Part shown: one piece after another, positions 46,559 through 56,021 of the stretch
Position numbering within the stretch: position 1 is the first letter of the stretch
How the letters are laid out: the number at the start of each line of letters is the position of its first letter
Source: Candidatus Heimdallarchaeota archaeon
GTDB taxonomy: Archaea > Asgardarchaeota > Heimdallarchaeia > Heimdallarchaeales > Kariarchaeaceae
DNA length: 64,000 nucleotides
NCBI GenBank assembly: GCA_026702845.1
Contig: JADCLS010000005.1
Coordinates: forward strand, 296,420-360,419
Direction: 5' to 3'
The notes under the pieces: model-generated
Database searches by the model: none
The model's input: the letters and a program-made list of their open reading frames with translations, nothing else
Told to the model about the DNA's origin: nothing
Program-made: the position numbers and the translations under genes

Positions 46559-47870
46559 GAATATGCCCGAGATCCGATAAATAATCAAGAATTTCTGCTC
46601 GTTCATTGATGTCTTGCACTACTTTGTGCTCATATTGCTTAAGACTATCAATAGTATTGAGAGCAACAGCATTATCCTGTTGTAAGGCCAATGATCTTGC
46701 ATCTTTGAGTAAGGCATCCACTTCATCGTAATTTCCCTCAATTATGGCGAATCTCGCCTGAAAAATCAATACTTGAATGAGTAAATCATATGATTGCTGT
46801 TCCTTTGCAAATGTATAGAGTATCCCAATTAATTCCCTTAGTTCCTCATAGGATTCTTGATTTCCGGTTATGCTATACTCCTTAAGTAGCAGATCAGCAA
46901 GATTAATCATGGCAAATCGTGTGATGATCAAATCGATAATCTTGTCATCAATGATCTCTTTGAGTAGTTGTTGAGCCTTGGCTTGACTATTCAGCCGTTT
47001 ATCAGCTTTTGCAATGAATGCCTCCACTAATTTGACATGTAAACCAATAATAGGATAATCATTCTCATCATTCAGTTCTTTTAGTTTTATAAAATACTCG
47101 TCAACTAATTCCTTCCGCTGTAACTCAAGAAGGCTCAGGATAATATACACATAATTCATGGATATGAATACTGGATTTTTACTGACTGTAAGATAAGATT
47201 CTAGAGATTCGATGCTGAAATTCAGACTCTCCTTAGGATCTCCAGTAAGATAGTAGATCATACCTAAATTGGTCTGAATGTATGCGACAAGATAATCTGT
47301 ATTATGTTCTATCGCCAGGTCCAAGGCATTTACTAGGAAGGATTTGGCTGTCAAGTACTCACCTGAGGTCAGATAAAGTACTCCCAGATTATTACAGGTC
47401 ATTGCATAATAAAGCTTATTTCTCAATTTCTTCCTATACTCAATACTCCTGTTATAATATTCTATGGCTTTGGAATTTGAACCCTTGTTTTGATAGAACA
47501 TTGCTACAATATTACAGAAGTATCCTGCCCAAATATTGTACTTCTCAGTATTGTAATTGTGTTTCTCTAATGAAAGGTATCTTAGTACAGCCTCACCTTC
47601 TTCTATTTTAGCAGGAACCTCCTCCTCTTGAGTTAACCTTGAGAAACTATAAAGTAATAGTGTAATTGAAGCAAGTAGAAATAAATTATTTTTCTCTTCT
47701 TTGGCTAAGAAATAGGTAGTTTCCGCCAATTCACGAGATTCATTGAATTTTCCTTTGATCTCAAGTATCTGGGCTAGTAATAGTTTTCCCTCAATGTCTT
47801 CCTGATCTATTAAGTCAAGAGCTTCATCCAATTTGCTCTGCATAATCAAATTGTAGACATTAAGTTCCAT
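46551..47870 (-). CDS. tetratricopeptide-repeat protein
   Basis: The open frame reaches a TTG at 47882; the ATG at 47870 is a better start and gives a 439-residue protein. It is almost all helical, with TPR units such as YNIWAGYFCNIVAMFYQNKG, KAIEYYNRSIEYRKKL, AMTCNNLGVLYLTSGEYLTA and QTNLGMIYYLTGDPKESLNF (about residues 110-230). TPR arrays bind other proteins. No enzyme domain is visible. Convergent with the HDAC-fold gene, overlapping its last eight bases. Confidence 0.85.
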   Translation of the reverse strand: MELNVYNLIMQSKLDEALDLIDQEDIEGKLLLAQILEIKGKFNESRELAETTYFLAKEEKNNLFLLASITLLLYSFSRLTQEEEVPAKIEEGEAVLRYLSLEKHNYNTEKYNIWAGYFCNIVAMFYQNKGSNSKAIEYYNRSIEYRKKLRNKLYYAMTCNNLGVLYLTSGEYLTAKSFLVNALDLAIEHNTDYLVAYIQTNLGMIYYLTGDPKESLNFSIESLESYLTVSKNPVFISMNYVYIILSLLELQRKELVDEYFIKLKELNDENDYPIIGLHVKLVEAFIAKADKRLNSQAKAQQLLKEIIDDKIIDLIITRFAMINLADLLLKEYSITGNQESYEELRELIGILYTFAKEQQSYDLLIQVLIFQARFAIIEGNYDEVDALLKDARSLALQQDNAVALNTIDSLKQYEHKVVQDINERAEILDYLSDLGHILN

Positions 47871-47955
47871 GAAGATAAGCAAACAATATTATTAAAGTCA
47901 GTTATTATCGACAAATAGTTATTCGCCAATTTTTTTTTACAAACAATCGAGGTTC

Positions 47956-48174
47956 CTAACATTCATTCAGGTAATCTAATTGCACTCGTTTTGCAAATTT
48001 AATACGTTGTATCCTGTAGATTCCTGTAACGAACACCACAATAAGGTATAGAATTAACAACACAGGAATGGAATAAAAGAGGAGTAGGCCTATGATGATG
48101 GCATTTATACCGATCAAGCTAATCTGATAGATTTTTTGATCAAGTTTGAGAAGTTGATCATCAACATACACCAT
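47956..48174 (-). CDS. small two-helix membrane protein
   Basis: A 72-residue protein with a charged N-terminus (MVYVDDQLLKLDQK) and two hydrophobic stretches at about residues 17-33 and 35-52, then a basic tail (RIQRIKFAKR). No family recognised. ATG start; it stands alone between the TPR gene and the divergent serine hydrolase gene. Confidence 0.6.
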   Translation of the reverse strand: MVYVDDQLLKLDQKIYQISLIGINAIIIGLLLFYSIPVLLILYLIVVFVTGIYRIQRIKFAKRVQLDYLNEC

Positions 48175-48291
48175 ACTTGAATATTGGCTTCAAACATTTA
48201 TAAATAGTAGGATAATTCTATACTACACCAACTATACCTCAATAATTCAGTACATGGCTTAAATTGTGCAGTTTCAATCCTTAAAATACAA

Positions 48292-48304
48292 TTTATTTAT
48301 ATTT
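48292..48304 (+). promoter_or_regulatory. TATA-like box for serine hydrolase
   Basis: TTTATTTATATTT lies about 26 bases before the GTG start at 48325, fitting an archaeal promoter with a very short leader. Confidence 0.4.
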
Positions 48305-48324
48305 TTCAGAGATATAAGTTACTG

Positions 48325-49464
48325 GTGAGAAGTATCCTCATCATCATTATCTTGCTTTCAATCCTACCTGTTCAAAGTGAATTAGATTTTGCTGATATCA
48401 TCACCCAATACAAAAATCATCATGAAATGCAAGACCTATCTGTTGCAATCGTTACTCAAGACAGGATCATTCATCTAGAAAATGAAGATCAAAGCTTTCT
48501 ACTTGGATCTGTGACAAAATCATTCACAGCTATTCTGCTTTTACATCTACAGGAACAGGGTAAGATAGATTTACGTGCAAATATTTCTGAGTTCCTCCCT
48601 TTTCATCTCATCAATCCCTATCATCCAATGGAGATAATCACTGCAGAAATGTTATTAACACATACTTCAGGCCTCTCAAAGGATAATGATGGTAAAATGG
48701 TTACATATTATAGCCTAGTATTTAGTGATCTGATGACTCGATATGGAAACGTGTCCAGGTATCCCCAATGGTTAGCTGAGTATGTGCTACAAGTTGGATA
48801 TTTCTTTCATTATACATACTGGAATACCAGCAAACCGGGAACAATTGCAGAAGAACTTCAGTATTCCAATATGGGATATAGCATACTTGGTTATCTAATT
48901 GAAGTAACCGCTAATATGACCTATGAAGATGCACTTCACTATTACCTGATGGATGAATTATCTATGAAGAATACGGGTGTATATAGCAATTATTCCAATC
49001 TTCAAATTTATGATAAAGGAGGAACAGCGATTGAGAATGTTATGATTAATGAACGAGGAGCAGCCTCAATGGTGAGTACTGCGGGTGATATGGCCAAGTA
49101 CTTGCAATTTCATCTGCAGAAGGAAAATGGTATCGTCTCCCTCAGTAATCTGCATACAAACTATCCGGGACAGGATTATGGATATGGCTGGTATACTTTG
49201 AATGGGATGAGCGGTCATGGAGGAGATATTTTTGGCTCTCATGCATTTGTAGGATATGATACAAATACCCAAATTGGATACTTTGCAGCAACTAATTATT
49301 TGGAAAATGGCAGCATTAAAGAATTGATTGAAGAATTGAGGCTAGTAAATTTATCGACAAATAGGGATTCAGTACTTCCAAACGATGTAATTATAGGTAT
49401 ATTAATCATAATTTCAATGAAATCTAGATTCAATTGGATTGCTGATTCATACGATTTATCATAA
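48325..49464 (+). CDS. exported beta-lactamase-fold serine hydrolase
   Basis: A 379-residue protein, GTG start. Residues 1-18 are a signal peptide. The class C/penicillin-binding fold motifs are visible: SVTK at 62-65 (nucleophile Ser and Lys), YSN in LQYSNMGYS, and the third motif HGG in SGHGGDIFG. LLTHTSGL is a typical family stretch. Members act as peptidases, esterases or beta-lactam hydrolases outside the membrane; the substrate here is unknown. The last 30 residues overlap the 3-prime end of the convergent MFS gene. Confidence 0.88.
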   Translation: MRSILIIIILLSILPVQSELDFADIITQYKNHHEMQDLSVAIVTQDRIIHLENEDQSFLLGSVTKSFTAILLLHLQEQGKIDLRANISEFLPFHLINPYHPMEIITAEMLLTHTSGLSKDNDGKMVTYYSLVFSDLMTRYGNVSRYPQWLAEYVLQVGYFFHYTYWNTSKPGTIAEELQYSNMGYSILGYLIEVTANMTYEDALHYYLMDELSMKNTGVYSNYSNLQIYDKGGTAIENVMINERGAASMVSTAGDMAKYLQFHLQKENGIVSLSNLHTNYPGQDYGYGWYTLNGMSGHGGDIFGSHAFVGYDTNTQIGYFAATNYLENGSIKELIEELRLVNLSTNRDSVLPNDVIIGILIIISMKSRFNWIADSYDLS

Positions 49465-50812
49465 CAGTTCTTATTCTATCTCTATCTTTGGTGTAGGTCT
49501 TCAGCAAGAAACTGTAAATTATGAAGCATAAAGACCATCCTACTACTAGTACCCAGGTCATTGATGATGATAATGCCTCCACATTTATTGTTTTCTCAGC
49601 CTCTGTTAGCTCCTCAAAATTCTTGTCAATAAAACCAAAAAATGTATCTGCAAGATAACCAACAATCAGTGTTCCAAATGCTGCGAATGTGCCTTCAAAT
49701 AAACGCTGCATGGAATAAGATGTAGAGCGTGCCTCAGGCTCAATAATTTCTCCGAGTATTGGGTTGTTAGCTGCTGGAGCCACCCAACTAATCGAGAAGC
49801 CCATAAATACACCTACTACCAGTAAAATAGGTAGGCTATCGGTTGAAGCTGGAACAAGCTGGAATAATATCAGGGTTAGTGGAATACCTGAAAAGATACT
49901 GATCATGGCAACATATAATCTACCATGATCTGGGTTCCATTTCATGGCCTTATCACCCATATACCCCCCGAAAAGATTACCAAAGGCGGCACCAACTGCG
50001 AGTAAACCATAAATTATGGCTGCAAATCCACCCTCAAATCCTATTAACTGAAGCCAGTAGATAAGGAAACCAATTGCGGACCATGGTAATGCACCCACCA
50101 TACCCTGAGCAACTATTAAGATAAATGTTTTAGTTTTCAACAGATCAATAAAATGAGATTTACCCACTTGATACTCTTCACCCACTCCTTTTCCGATAAA
50201 CCCTTCTTCAGTTCCTCCTCGTATGGGATCCTTAGCAAATAACAAAACTAAAAAACCTAGTAGGATGGATATCGCACCAAAGCTAAAATAGGCAAATCTC
50301 CAGCCTTCAAAGCCCATTATTTTAGGACCCTCGGAAATCGTTGTTGCATATAATGTTCCTAACAAGGCACCTATTACCGTAGTAAGACCTAATAAACCAA
50401 ATGCCTTTCCTCGTTCTTCAGGTTTGAAATAATCTGCAATTAGTGAGTAAGTAACAGGTGTAATAATAGCAAGAGCAATCCCATTTATTCCTCTAGTGAG
50501 TAACATCTGATTATATGATTGGGAAAATCCTACCAAGATGGTAACAATGCCCCAAAAGAATGTACCAAATGCAAGAATCTTCTTTCTACTATATTTATCA
50601 GCCAGTACTCCCCAAAATGGAGTGGCTATGCTTTGCAATACTGCCCTAACTGCGGTAATTGCTCCAAGTTCTGTTGCACTTAATCCAAATTCATCTCTTA
50701 CAGGTTTATAGATTGAGATATCAATCTGAGCATCGGCATAATCAATGATATTGGCTAAATTGATTACAGCCTGTGTCTGTCTTCTTCCTGGAGGAACGAT
50801 CTCTTCTTCCAT
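49430..50812 (-). CDS. major facilitator superfamily transporter
   Basis: The open frame extends to a GTG at 50821; the ATG at 50812 (three codons in) gives 460 residues. About twelve transmembrane helices are visible. The MFS loop motif GVLADKYSRKK between helices 2 and 3 is present, as are ADYFKPEERGKAFGL and the second-half counterpart GGYMGDKAMKWNP. The substrate cannot be read. It overlaps 35 bases with the convergent serine hydrolase gene. Confidence 0.9.
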   Translation of the reverse strand: MEEEIVPPGRRQTQAVINLANIIDYADAQIDISIYKPVRDEFGLSATELGAITAVRAVLQSIATPFWGVLADKYSRKKILAFGTFFWGIVTILVGFSQSYNQMLLTRGINGIALAIITPVTYSLIADYFKPEERGKAFGLLGLTTVIGALLGTLYATTISEGPKIMGFEGWRFAYFSFGAISILLGFLVLLFAKDPIRGGTEEGFIGKGVGEEYQVGKSHFIDLLKTKTFILIVAQGMVGALPWSAIGFLIYWLQLIGFEGGFAAIIYGLLAVGAAFGNLFGGYMGDKAMKWNPDHGRLYVAMISIFSGIPLTLILFQLVPASTDSLPILLVVGVFMGFSISWVAPAANNPILGEIIEPEARSTSYSMQRLFEGTFAAFGTLIVGYLADTFFGFIDKNFEELTEAEKTINVEALSSSMTWVLVVGWSLCFIIYSFLLKTYTKDRDRIRTVMINRMNQQSN

Positions 50813-50963
50813 ATCGATCACAATCCTCTGATGGATAAAAATATTTGTCCGTCTAAATAAGCAATAGTAGTCATTTCAAAATGATTACTATTTTGATTTG
50901 ATTAGCTATTAATCCTAATAGAATTCCATAAGCTATTAATGCTTTTAGAATTCTCAATCAAGT

Positions 50964-51542
50964 ATGAGCGAGGATTCAGTCAACGATGAGCTGGAAATGT
51001 CACTCAAAATCAGTGCCAAGAAATTATCTGTGAGAATTGCTGAAAAGGTGAAAGAACTTAAGCACATCGAGGAAGAAATCAATCAGTATGATAATACGGA
51101 AACTAGGATGGAGGCAGAGATAGAGGTACATAGAGAAAAACGAGATTCTTATCAAAAACAAGCAAGAGATATGAGAAATAAAAAATCTGAACTTCATGAT
51201 AAGAAGAATGCTTTGCTTGATCGAAAAAGAGGTGTTCAAGCTGGAATCATGGATGGTATGACCAGTGAGGAGCGGGGAAGATTACAAAAACAAATCAATG
51301 ACCTATCCGATGAAATTGGTGCAGTTTTTGAGGAGATTGATGAAGTGAACCAGACCATCGACTCCCTGTACAGTAAAGGTCAAGAAGAACACGAGCAGAT
51401 GGTTGAGAGTATCGAGAATCAAAAAGAATGGCGGAGAAAAGATGGAAAAAGCATATTACTCTCAAGAAAAATGCAAACTGAAAGAGATTTAACAGCAATG
51501 CGTCGAAGAATGAAAACATTGCAGGATAAAATCGGAAATTAA
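50964..51542 (+). CDS. coiled-coil protein
   Basis: A 192-residue protein that is almost all charged helix, with heptad-like spacing along its length (KVKELKHIEEEINQYDN, HREKRDSYQKQARDMRNKKS, LQKQINDLSDEIGAVFEEID). It resembles uncharacterised archaeal coiled-coil proteins (COG1340-like), but that is by composition only. No membrane helix and no enzyme motif. ATG start. Confidence 0.75.
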   Translation: MSEDSVNDELEMSLKISAKKLSVRIAEKVKELKHIEEEINQYDNTETRMEAEIEVHREKRDSYQKQARDMRNKKSELHDKKNALLDRKRGVQAGIMDGMTSEERGRLQKQINDLSDEIGAVFEEIDEVNQTIDSLYSKGQEEHEQMVESIENQKEWRRKDGKSILLSRKMQTERDLTAMRRRMKTLQDKIGN

Positions 51543-51546
51543 GGAA

Positions 51547-52158
51547 TTATTTGCTTATTGGTTGTCTGATAATAGTTTTAAGCTTCTCAGCAGCAACTTT
51601 TCTCGGGTCACTAAGATAGATTTCATGATGTTTTCCAAGTAATTGATATCCCCCTGATTTTGCATAATCATGCATTTTGGAAATTGTAGGCCCTTCATCT
51701 GCATAGGCACCAATATACATCTGTTGAACTACTGTACCTTCATCGTATTTTTGCACATACAGCTTATCAAGCAATTGTGGATTTTTATGTTCCCGAGTCA
51801 GTTCTATTGCACGTCCAATCTGCTGCTCAGTGGTAAAATCAGGAATACGTATCATCATGGTCCATTGCCAATCATCTCGATTATCCATTGACCATTTACT
51901 CATATCATCCATGAACCACAAACCTTCTAACGGAGGAACCACATAATCCTGTTCAGCATTTTCTTTCTTGATAATCTTCATCTTCAAAGTGTAGGAGACG
52001 GCATACAGTGTCTCAACTGCATTCTGATACAATTGAGAAGTATTGGGATCTCCCTTACCATCAATCATGAAAAACCGCATTGCAGGAATATTAATTATAT
52101 GAGGAGAATTCTTAGGTTTATAGAATTCGGGATAGCTCTTCTTATAATCTAATTTCAT
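51547..52158 (-). CDS. GyrI-like small-molecule-binding domain protein
   Basis: A 203-residue soluble protein with the GyrI/AraC-effector-like fold: MRFFMIDGKGDPN near residues 27-40, PPLEGLWF, and a C-terminal HEIYLSDPRKVAAEKLKTII. The C-terminal HEIYLSDPxxVxxExL also appears in the effector domain of the regulator just upstream (REIYLNDPNTVKAEELLT). Its start overlaps the stop of that regulator gene (ATGA), so the two are coupled. Members bind hydrophobic or toxic small molecules. Confidence 0.85.
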   Translation of the reverse strand: MKLDYKKSYPEFYKPKNSPHIINIPAMRFFMIDGKGDPNTSQLYQNAVETLYAVSYTLKMKIIKKENAEQDYVVPPLEGLWFMDDMSKWSMDNRDDWQWTMMIRIPDFTTEQQIGRAIELTREHKNPQLLDKLYVQKYDEGTVVQQMYIGAYADEGPTISKMHDYAKSGGYQLLGKHHEIYLSDPRKVAAEKLKTIIRQPISK

Positions 52159-52973
52159 GATATCACTACCGGAACCTGTATCTCAGTCAACAGCTCTTCA
52201 GCTTTTACAGTATTTGGATCATTGAGATAGATCTCACGGGTATTACCAGCAATCTCCAATTTATGTTGTCTTATATACTCAAATACACGGGCATAGCCTT
52301 GACCGATTGATTCATATTGCCCTGTGTAAAGGATGGTTACTGCACTTATTTGATCGAGATACTTCACCTCCATCTGTTCATCTAGTGCATGCACCCTACC
52401 AGTAATAGGAATTGCTACTTCGATATCTGCATCTTCCTCCTGGTACTCCCTATCATGACATATAAACATGATAGGCCCTGTTACCGTCATTTCATTTTGA
52501 TGAATCACCTGCATCAATTCACCAATTAATTTTCCAATGGTTACATTATAACTTCCGATTTCACGGGCAGCAATCACTCGTATCTTGGGTACCTGTTTAA
52601 GTTCTACTTCTTTACAATTCAAATACATCACTTCCTCTGGTGTGTTGGAGAGCATAATCGATCTGATCTTATTCATTGAATGGAGCTCAGATTCTAATCT
52701 ACTGAGCCGGATATCAAATAATCTCTCAATTTCAGAGAAATTCTGCTCCTCAACACAGGCAAGTATATGTTTCACATCTTCAAGACCAAATCCCAAGGAA
52801 ACTAACATTTGTATTTTTAGACCCCTCTCAATCTGGTCAACAATATAGTATCTATAGCCAGTGAATTGATCTCGTAATGGTACTAGAATCTCTTTTTTAT
52901 CATACAGCCTGAGAGCCTTGGCACTAAGCCTGGTGATCTGTGAGAAGATACTAATGGGGATCTGTTCTAACAT
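52155..52973 (-). CDS. MerR-family regulator with GyrI-like effector domain (BmrR type)
   Basis: A 272-residue protein. The N-terminal MerR helix-turn-helix reads FSQITRLSAKALRLYDKKEIL then TGYRYYIVDQ, followed by a coiled-coil helix and, from about residue 120, a GyrI-like ligand domain. This is the BmrR plan, in which a drug-like ligand turns on a transporter gene. MerR regulators are rare in archaea and depend on bacterial-type promoters, so its target mode is uncertain. Operon with the GyrI-like gene downstream. Confidence 0.87.
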   Translation of the reverse strand: MLEQIPISIFSQITRLSAKALRLYDKKEILVPLRDQFTGYRYYIVDQIERGLKIQMLVSLGFGLEDVKHILACVEEQNFSEIERLFDIRLSRLESELHSMNKIRSIMLSNTPEEVMYLNCKEVELKQVPKIRVIAAREIGSYNVTIGKLIGELMQVIHQNEMTVTGPIMFICHDREYQEEDADIEVAIPITGRVHALDEQMEVKYLDQISAVTILYTGQYESIGQGYARVFEYIRQHKLEIAGNTREIYLNDPNTVKAEELLTEIQVPVVIS

Positions 52974-53054
52974 ACTTGCAAATTATTATCTTTCCTAATT
53001 AATATAAATTACAAGAGCTGTACCCGGGTGAAACTTTTGATGATTTTGATTCAA

Positions 53055-53447
53055 TTATTGTTTTTCAAATCCAACTGCTTCAAATAACTCTCTCTTATCA
53101 TCAGTATGAGTAAACTCAACATAAAATTCTACTACTTTAAATTCCTGGCTGAAAAATGCAAGAATAGATTTCAGCTGATCACCTGTTCGTATATGAATAG
53201 CTTTCAAGTATCCCTTTTCATCCTGAATTGAGAGTGAAGCACAGGCAATTAGGTCATCATCTCTGATGACTACTGTTGGCAAATTTGCTTCTAATATCTC
53301 ATCAAGAAACTCCCCCACCTCTATAGGATCCAAGTTATAAGCACTACTAAACAAAGATATCCACGCTAGCGAATCTCTATCCCTTTCAATGAATTCAACT
53401 TCCAATTTAGGAGATGGTAGCTCTAGGAATTTACCAGACAATATCAT
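53055..53447 (-). CDS. GNAT-like acetyltransferase-fold protein
   Basis: A 130-residue protein. The ending (FTHTDDKRELFEAVGFEKQ) has the look of the last helix and strand of GNAT enzymes, and IACASLSIQDEKGYLKAIHI resembles GNAT strands 4 and 5 around the acetyl-CoA site. The pyrophosphate loop (RxxGxG/A) is only partly kept (HIRTGDQLKSI), so activity is doubtful. ATG start. Confidence 0.55.
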   Translation of the reverse strand: MILSGKFLELPSPKLEVEFIERDRDSLAWISLFSSAYNLDPIEVGEFLDEILEANLPTVVIRDDDLIACASLSIQDEKGYLKAIHIRTGDQLKSILAFFSQEFKVVEFYVEFTHTDDKRELFEAVGFEKQ

Positions 53448-53495
53448 CTAGGCACCAATTATGTGGTTTGTTGATAAATCTATTTTTTTGAGCCA

Positions 53496-54725
53496 TTACT
53501 CATCGTGAAGTGAAATGACTACTCCCTCTATACGAGCTTTTTCTGCAGAAAATGCCATGGTATGTGAAATTACAGTTTGGTTAACAGTTGAGAGCCTGGG
53601 AGAGACTTTATCATCCGCTATAAAGTCGAGAAATTCTCGCATCAACCCAAAATCTCCACCACCATGGCCAGAATCTGCAGATTTTAGCTGAATTTTTTTC
53701 TTACCCTGATATGGGATCATAATGCTTAACGCGACACGATAACCAAATTCTCCCTCGAGTGATGCCTTTGTTCCATCAATACGTATGGATCGTCCCTCGA
53801 AAGGGGCAAACCCATGCATAGTCAACGATCCAGTCATTTTATTTTCAAACTCCACTTGAAACACCTGATGATCAACAATATTGTGATCTTCTATGCGATA
53901 GACACATCTTCCATAAGGACCATTCCTTAATGCAATATCTAGCCCTTTCTCAGAAGTATCCTCAGTCACAACATCCGTTGGCCAACCTGAATGTGGTGTA
54001 TAGATCTTCTTGGTATCATAATGGCAGTCAATTGCAGCAGGACAATCATGACAGCTATCTGTTGCACCAGCTGGTAAGTTGTGCAATCCAAAATGCTGCT
54101 GAGACCCAAAGGAGCTGATGTATTTTGGGTGTGACCCAACCAGCCAATGCATCATGTCCAGATCATGACAACATTTGGCCAGGATCATAGGAGAAGATTG
54201 TTCTCTATTGTGCCAGTTTCCACGAACAAATGAATGAGCATAATGAAAATGAGAAACATTTTCTGCCATGGAAATGTTGACAATCTTTCCCAGTTTACCT
54301 GATTGTATAATTTCATAGATCTTGGAGTAAAATGATGTATAGCGTAGTACATGACAAATAACCAGTTTTCTCCCTAATCAATTAGATACCGATTCCAATA
54401 ATGCACAATCCTCAGGAGTAGTTGCCATGGGTTTTTCCAGTAATACTTCATATCCTGATTTCATTGCCATTAATGCAGGTTCTACGTGTATTCGATCAGG
54501 AGTGGTGATTATGGCAATATCTGCGATTTTTTGATTGAGAATTTGATAATTATCAAAAACATTCTCTGGTTTCAACTTGAATAAATGAGCAAATCTCACC
54601 CGCCTTTCGTCCCTAGGTTCAACAATTCCTACGATCGTTAAACGTTTTGGAAAATCAAGAGCGAATTTCCCATATACTTCCCCTCGAGAGCCCATACCAA
54701 CAATTATTGCCGTGAGAGACATCAA
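53496..54725 (-). pseudogene. Gfo/Idh/MocA oxidoreductase interrupted by an in-frame TGA
   Basis: Two open frames (54725 down to 54378 and 54269 down to 53496) lie in the same frame. The only break is TGA at 54378-54380, and translation through it continues without loss: ...LLESVSN, stop, LGRKLVICHVLRYTSF... joins the end of the Rossmann domain to the usual CHVLRY strand. Together they give about 409 residues, the normal length. The NAD(P) motif VGMGSRGEVYG is near residues 8-18, and LEKPMAT (the EKP motif) near 95-101. The C-terminal half holds the Cys segment CHDCPAAIDCHYDTKKIY of one subfamily. Either a nonsense mutation or a base error; TGA is a normal stop for several other genes here. 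Confidence 0.82.
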
Positions 54726-54780
54726 TAAGGTAGAATAGTACTCAAATAATAATGATTGTGGAAATTATATAGCCAAGTGT

Positions 54781-55206
54781 TTATTCTTGAGCAGGAGAAT
54801 AATTCATCTGCCAGCTGATTCCAAAAGGATCTTTAAAGGATGCAAACCAATCCCCCCAGAATTGTTTCTCGAGTTTCATCGTGATTTTGCAACCATTCTT
54901 CTCAGCATTATCATAGAAATTCTTTATCTCTTCCTCTGATTCAGGTTCTATCAACACCGACATATTTGTTTTCTCAAGCACCTCTCCTGTAAAATTGTCA
55001 GACATATAAAACATAGCTTCTCCAATTTTTACAGCACAATGCATGGTGGTTCTACTTAGATCCATATCAGGATCCAAACCAAATGATTTAGCTCCTTCTT
55101 TGTCAACTGGCATATGACTTGTCAACTCAGCCTTGAATATATTCTTATATAGCTCTACTGCATCTAATGCATTTTTTACTGATAGGTATGGACGTAATAC
55201 TACCAT
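54781..55206 (-). CDS. VOC-superfamily (PhnB-like) protein
   Basis: A 141-residue soluble protein with the glyoxalase/VOC fold. It has the PhnB-like start RPYLSVKNALDAVELYKNIF, MHCAVKIGEAMFYMSDN in the middle and the ending FGDW/GDWFASFKDPFGISWQMNY typical of the family. Such proteins bind a metal or a hydrophobic ligand; the specific role is unknown. ATG start. Confidence 0.88.
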   Translation of the reverse strand: MVVLRPYLSVKNALDAVELYKNIFKAELTSHMPVDKEGAKSFGLDPDMDLSRTTMHCAVKIGEAMFYMSDNFTGEVLEKTNMSVLIEPESEEEIKNFYDNAEKNGCKITMKLEKQFWGDWFASFKDPFGISWQMNYSPAQE

Positions 55207-55253
55207 AGATTGGTCAAAGCTTCTATCATTTTATTTTTTATGATTGACGAAAA

Positions 55254-55886
55254 TCAATTCAATATTACCTTGGTTATAAAAAATTCAGGTAATATTGCTA
55301 GTCCTATTAGAAGGGTTGATACAATTGCAATAAATAAAATGGATGTCCCGTTGAATTCACCCCAATATTCACTGGTTTGTGTATCAGTAATGGTCATTCC
55401 AGCAGCATTGATTGAAATATCACTGTACAAAGCAATTCCGAAGCTATTTACCATTCTAACCCTACCTAGAGACCCCGTAGTCACAACTCCATCATAGATA
55501 CTAGAAGGTAATTGAAGAATACCAGAGAAATTTCGTGTATTTAAGCCACTAGTAAATGTTTTTACGGTGATGATCGGTTCACAACCATAATTACCAGAAT
55601 ATTGTTCCTCATTAATGATAAAGAGTGGAAACAAGCCACAATTAGTATCTGTTCCAAGCTCAAAATCTCCATGTGCTGGGTTCCATAATTCCCAGTTAAT
55701 ATTGAAGGGGAAATAGTAAAAATCATCAATTAAAGTAGAAAGATCATATTGTATGTTAATATCGGTGATTCTAGTCACTACAGGGTCTGGACTATATCTT
55801 ATATTAACTGAAGAGGATGCAAAAACCAACATCATTAGAATCACAAATATTTGATAAATTCGTACTCTTCTACTGATTTTCTCCAT
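55254..55886 (-). CDS. membrane-anchored surface protein, unknown
   Basis: The open frame extends to a TTG at 55982, but the first 32 residues look non-natural and ATG at 55886 starts a good signal anchor (MEKISRRVRIYQIFVILMML). From there 210 residues: an N-terminal hydrophobic segment, an outside domain of about 145 residues with three cysteines (NCGLFPLF, GCEP) and NxT/S sites, and a C-terminal membrane helix (SILFIAIVSTLLIGLAIL). No family recognised. Another possible start is ATG at 55907. Confidence 0.6.
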   Translation of the reverse strand: MEKISRRVRIYQIFVILMMLVFASSSVNIRYSPDPVVTRITDINIQYDLSTLIDDFYYFPFNINWELWNPAHGDFELGTDTNCGLFPLFIINEEQYSGNYGCEPIITVKTFTSGLNTRNFSGILQLPSSIYDGVVTTGSLGRVRMVNSFGIALYSDISINAAGMTITDTQTSEYWGEFNGTSILFIAIVSTLLIGLAILPEFFITKVILN

Positions 55887-56021
55887 ATAATGAAGATAAA
55901 TCCTCATAATATTTATGTGTAAAATTATGGAACTGAAATTTCTGCCAAATAAATCGAATTCTGTGAGATTAGTACATTGCAATGGGTTCTATTCTTATAA
56001 AATAGGAGAAAATTACTACCT

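Noticed and set aside
54378..54380. TGA as a selenocysteine or other recoded codon
   Set aside because: The family has no Sec at this place, no SECIS-like hairpin was seen, and TGA ends other genes in the window normally.
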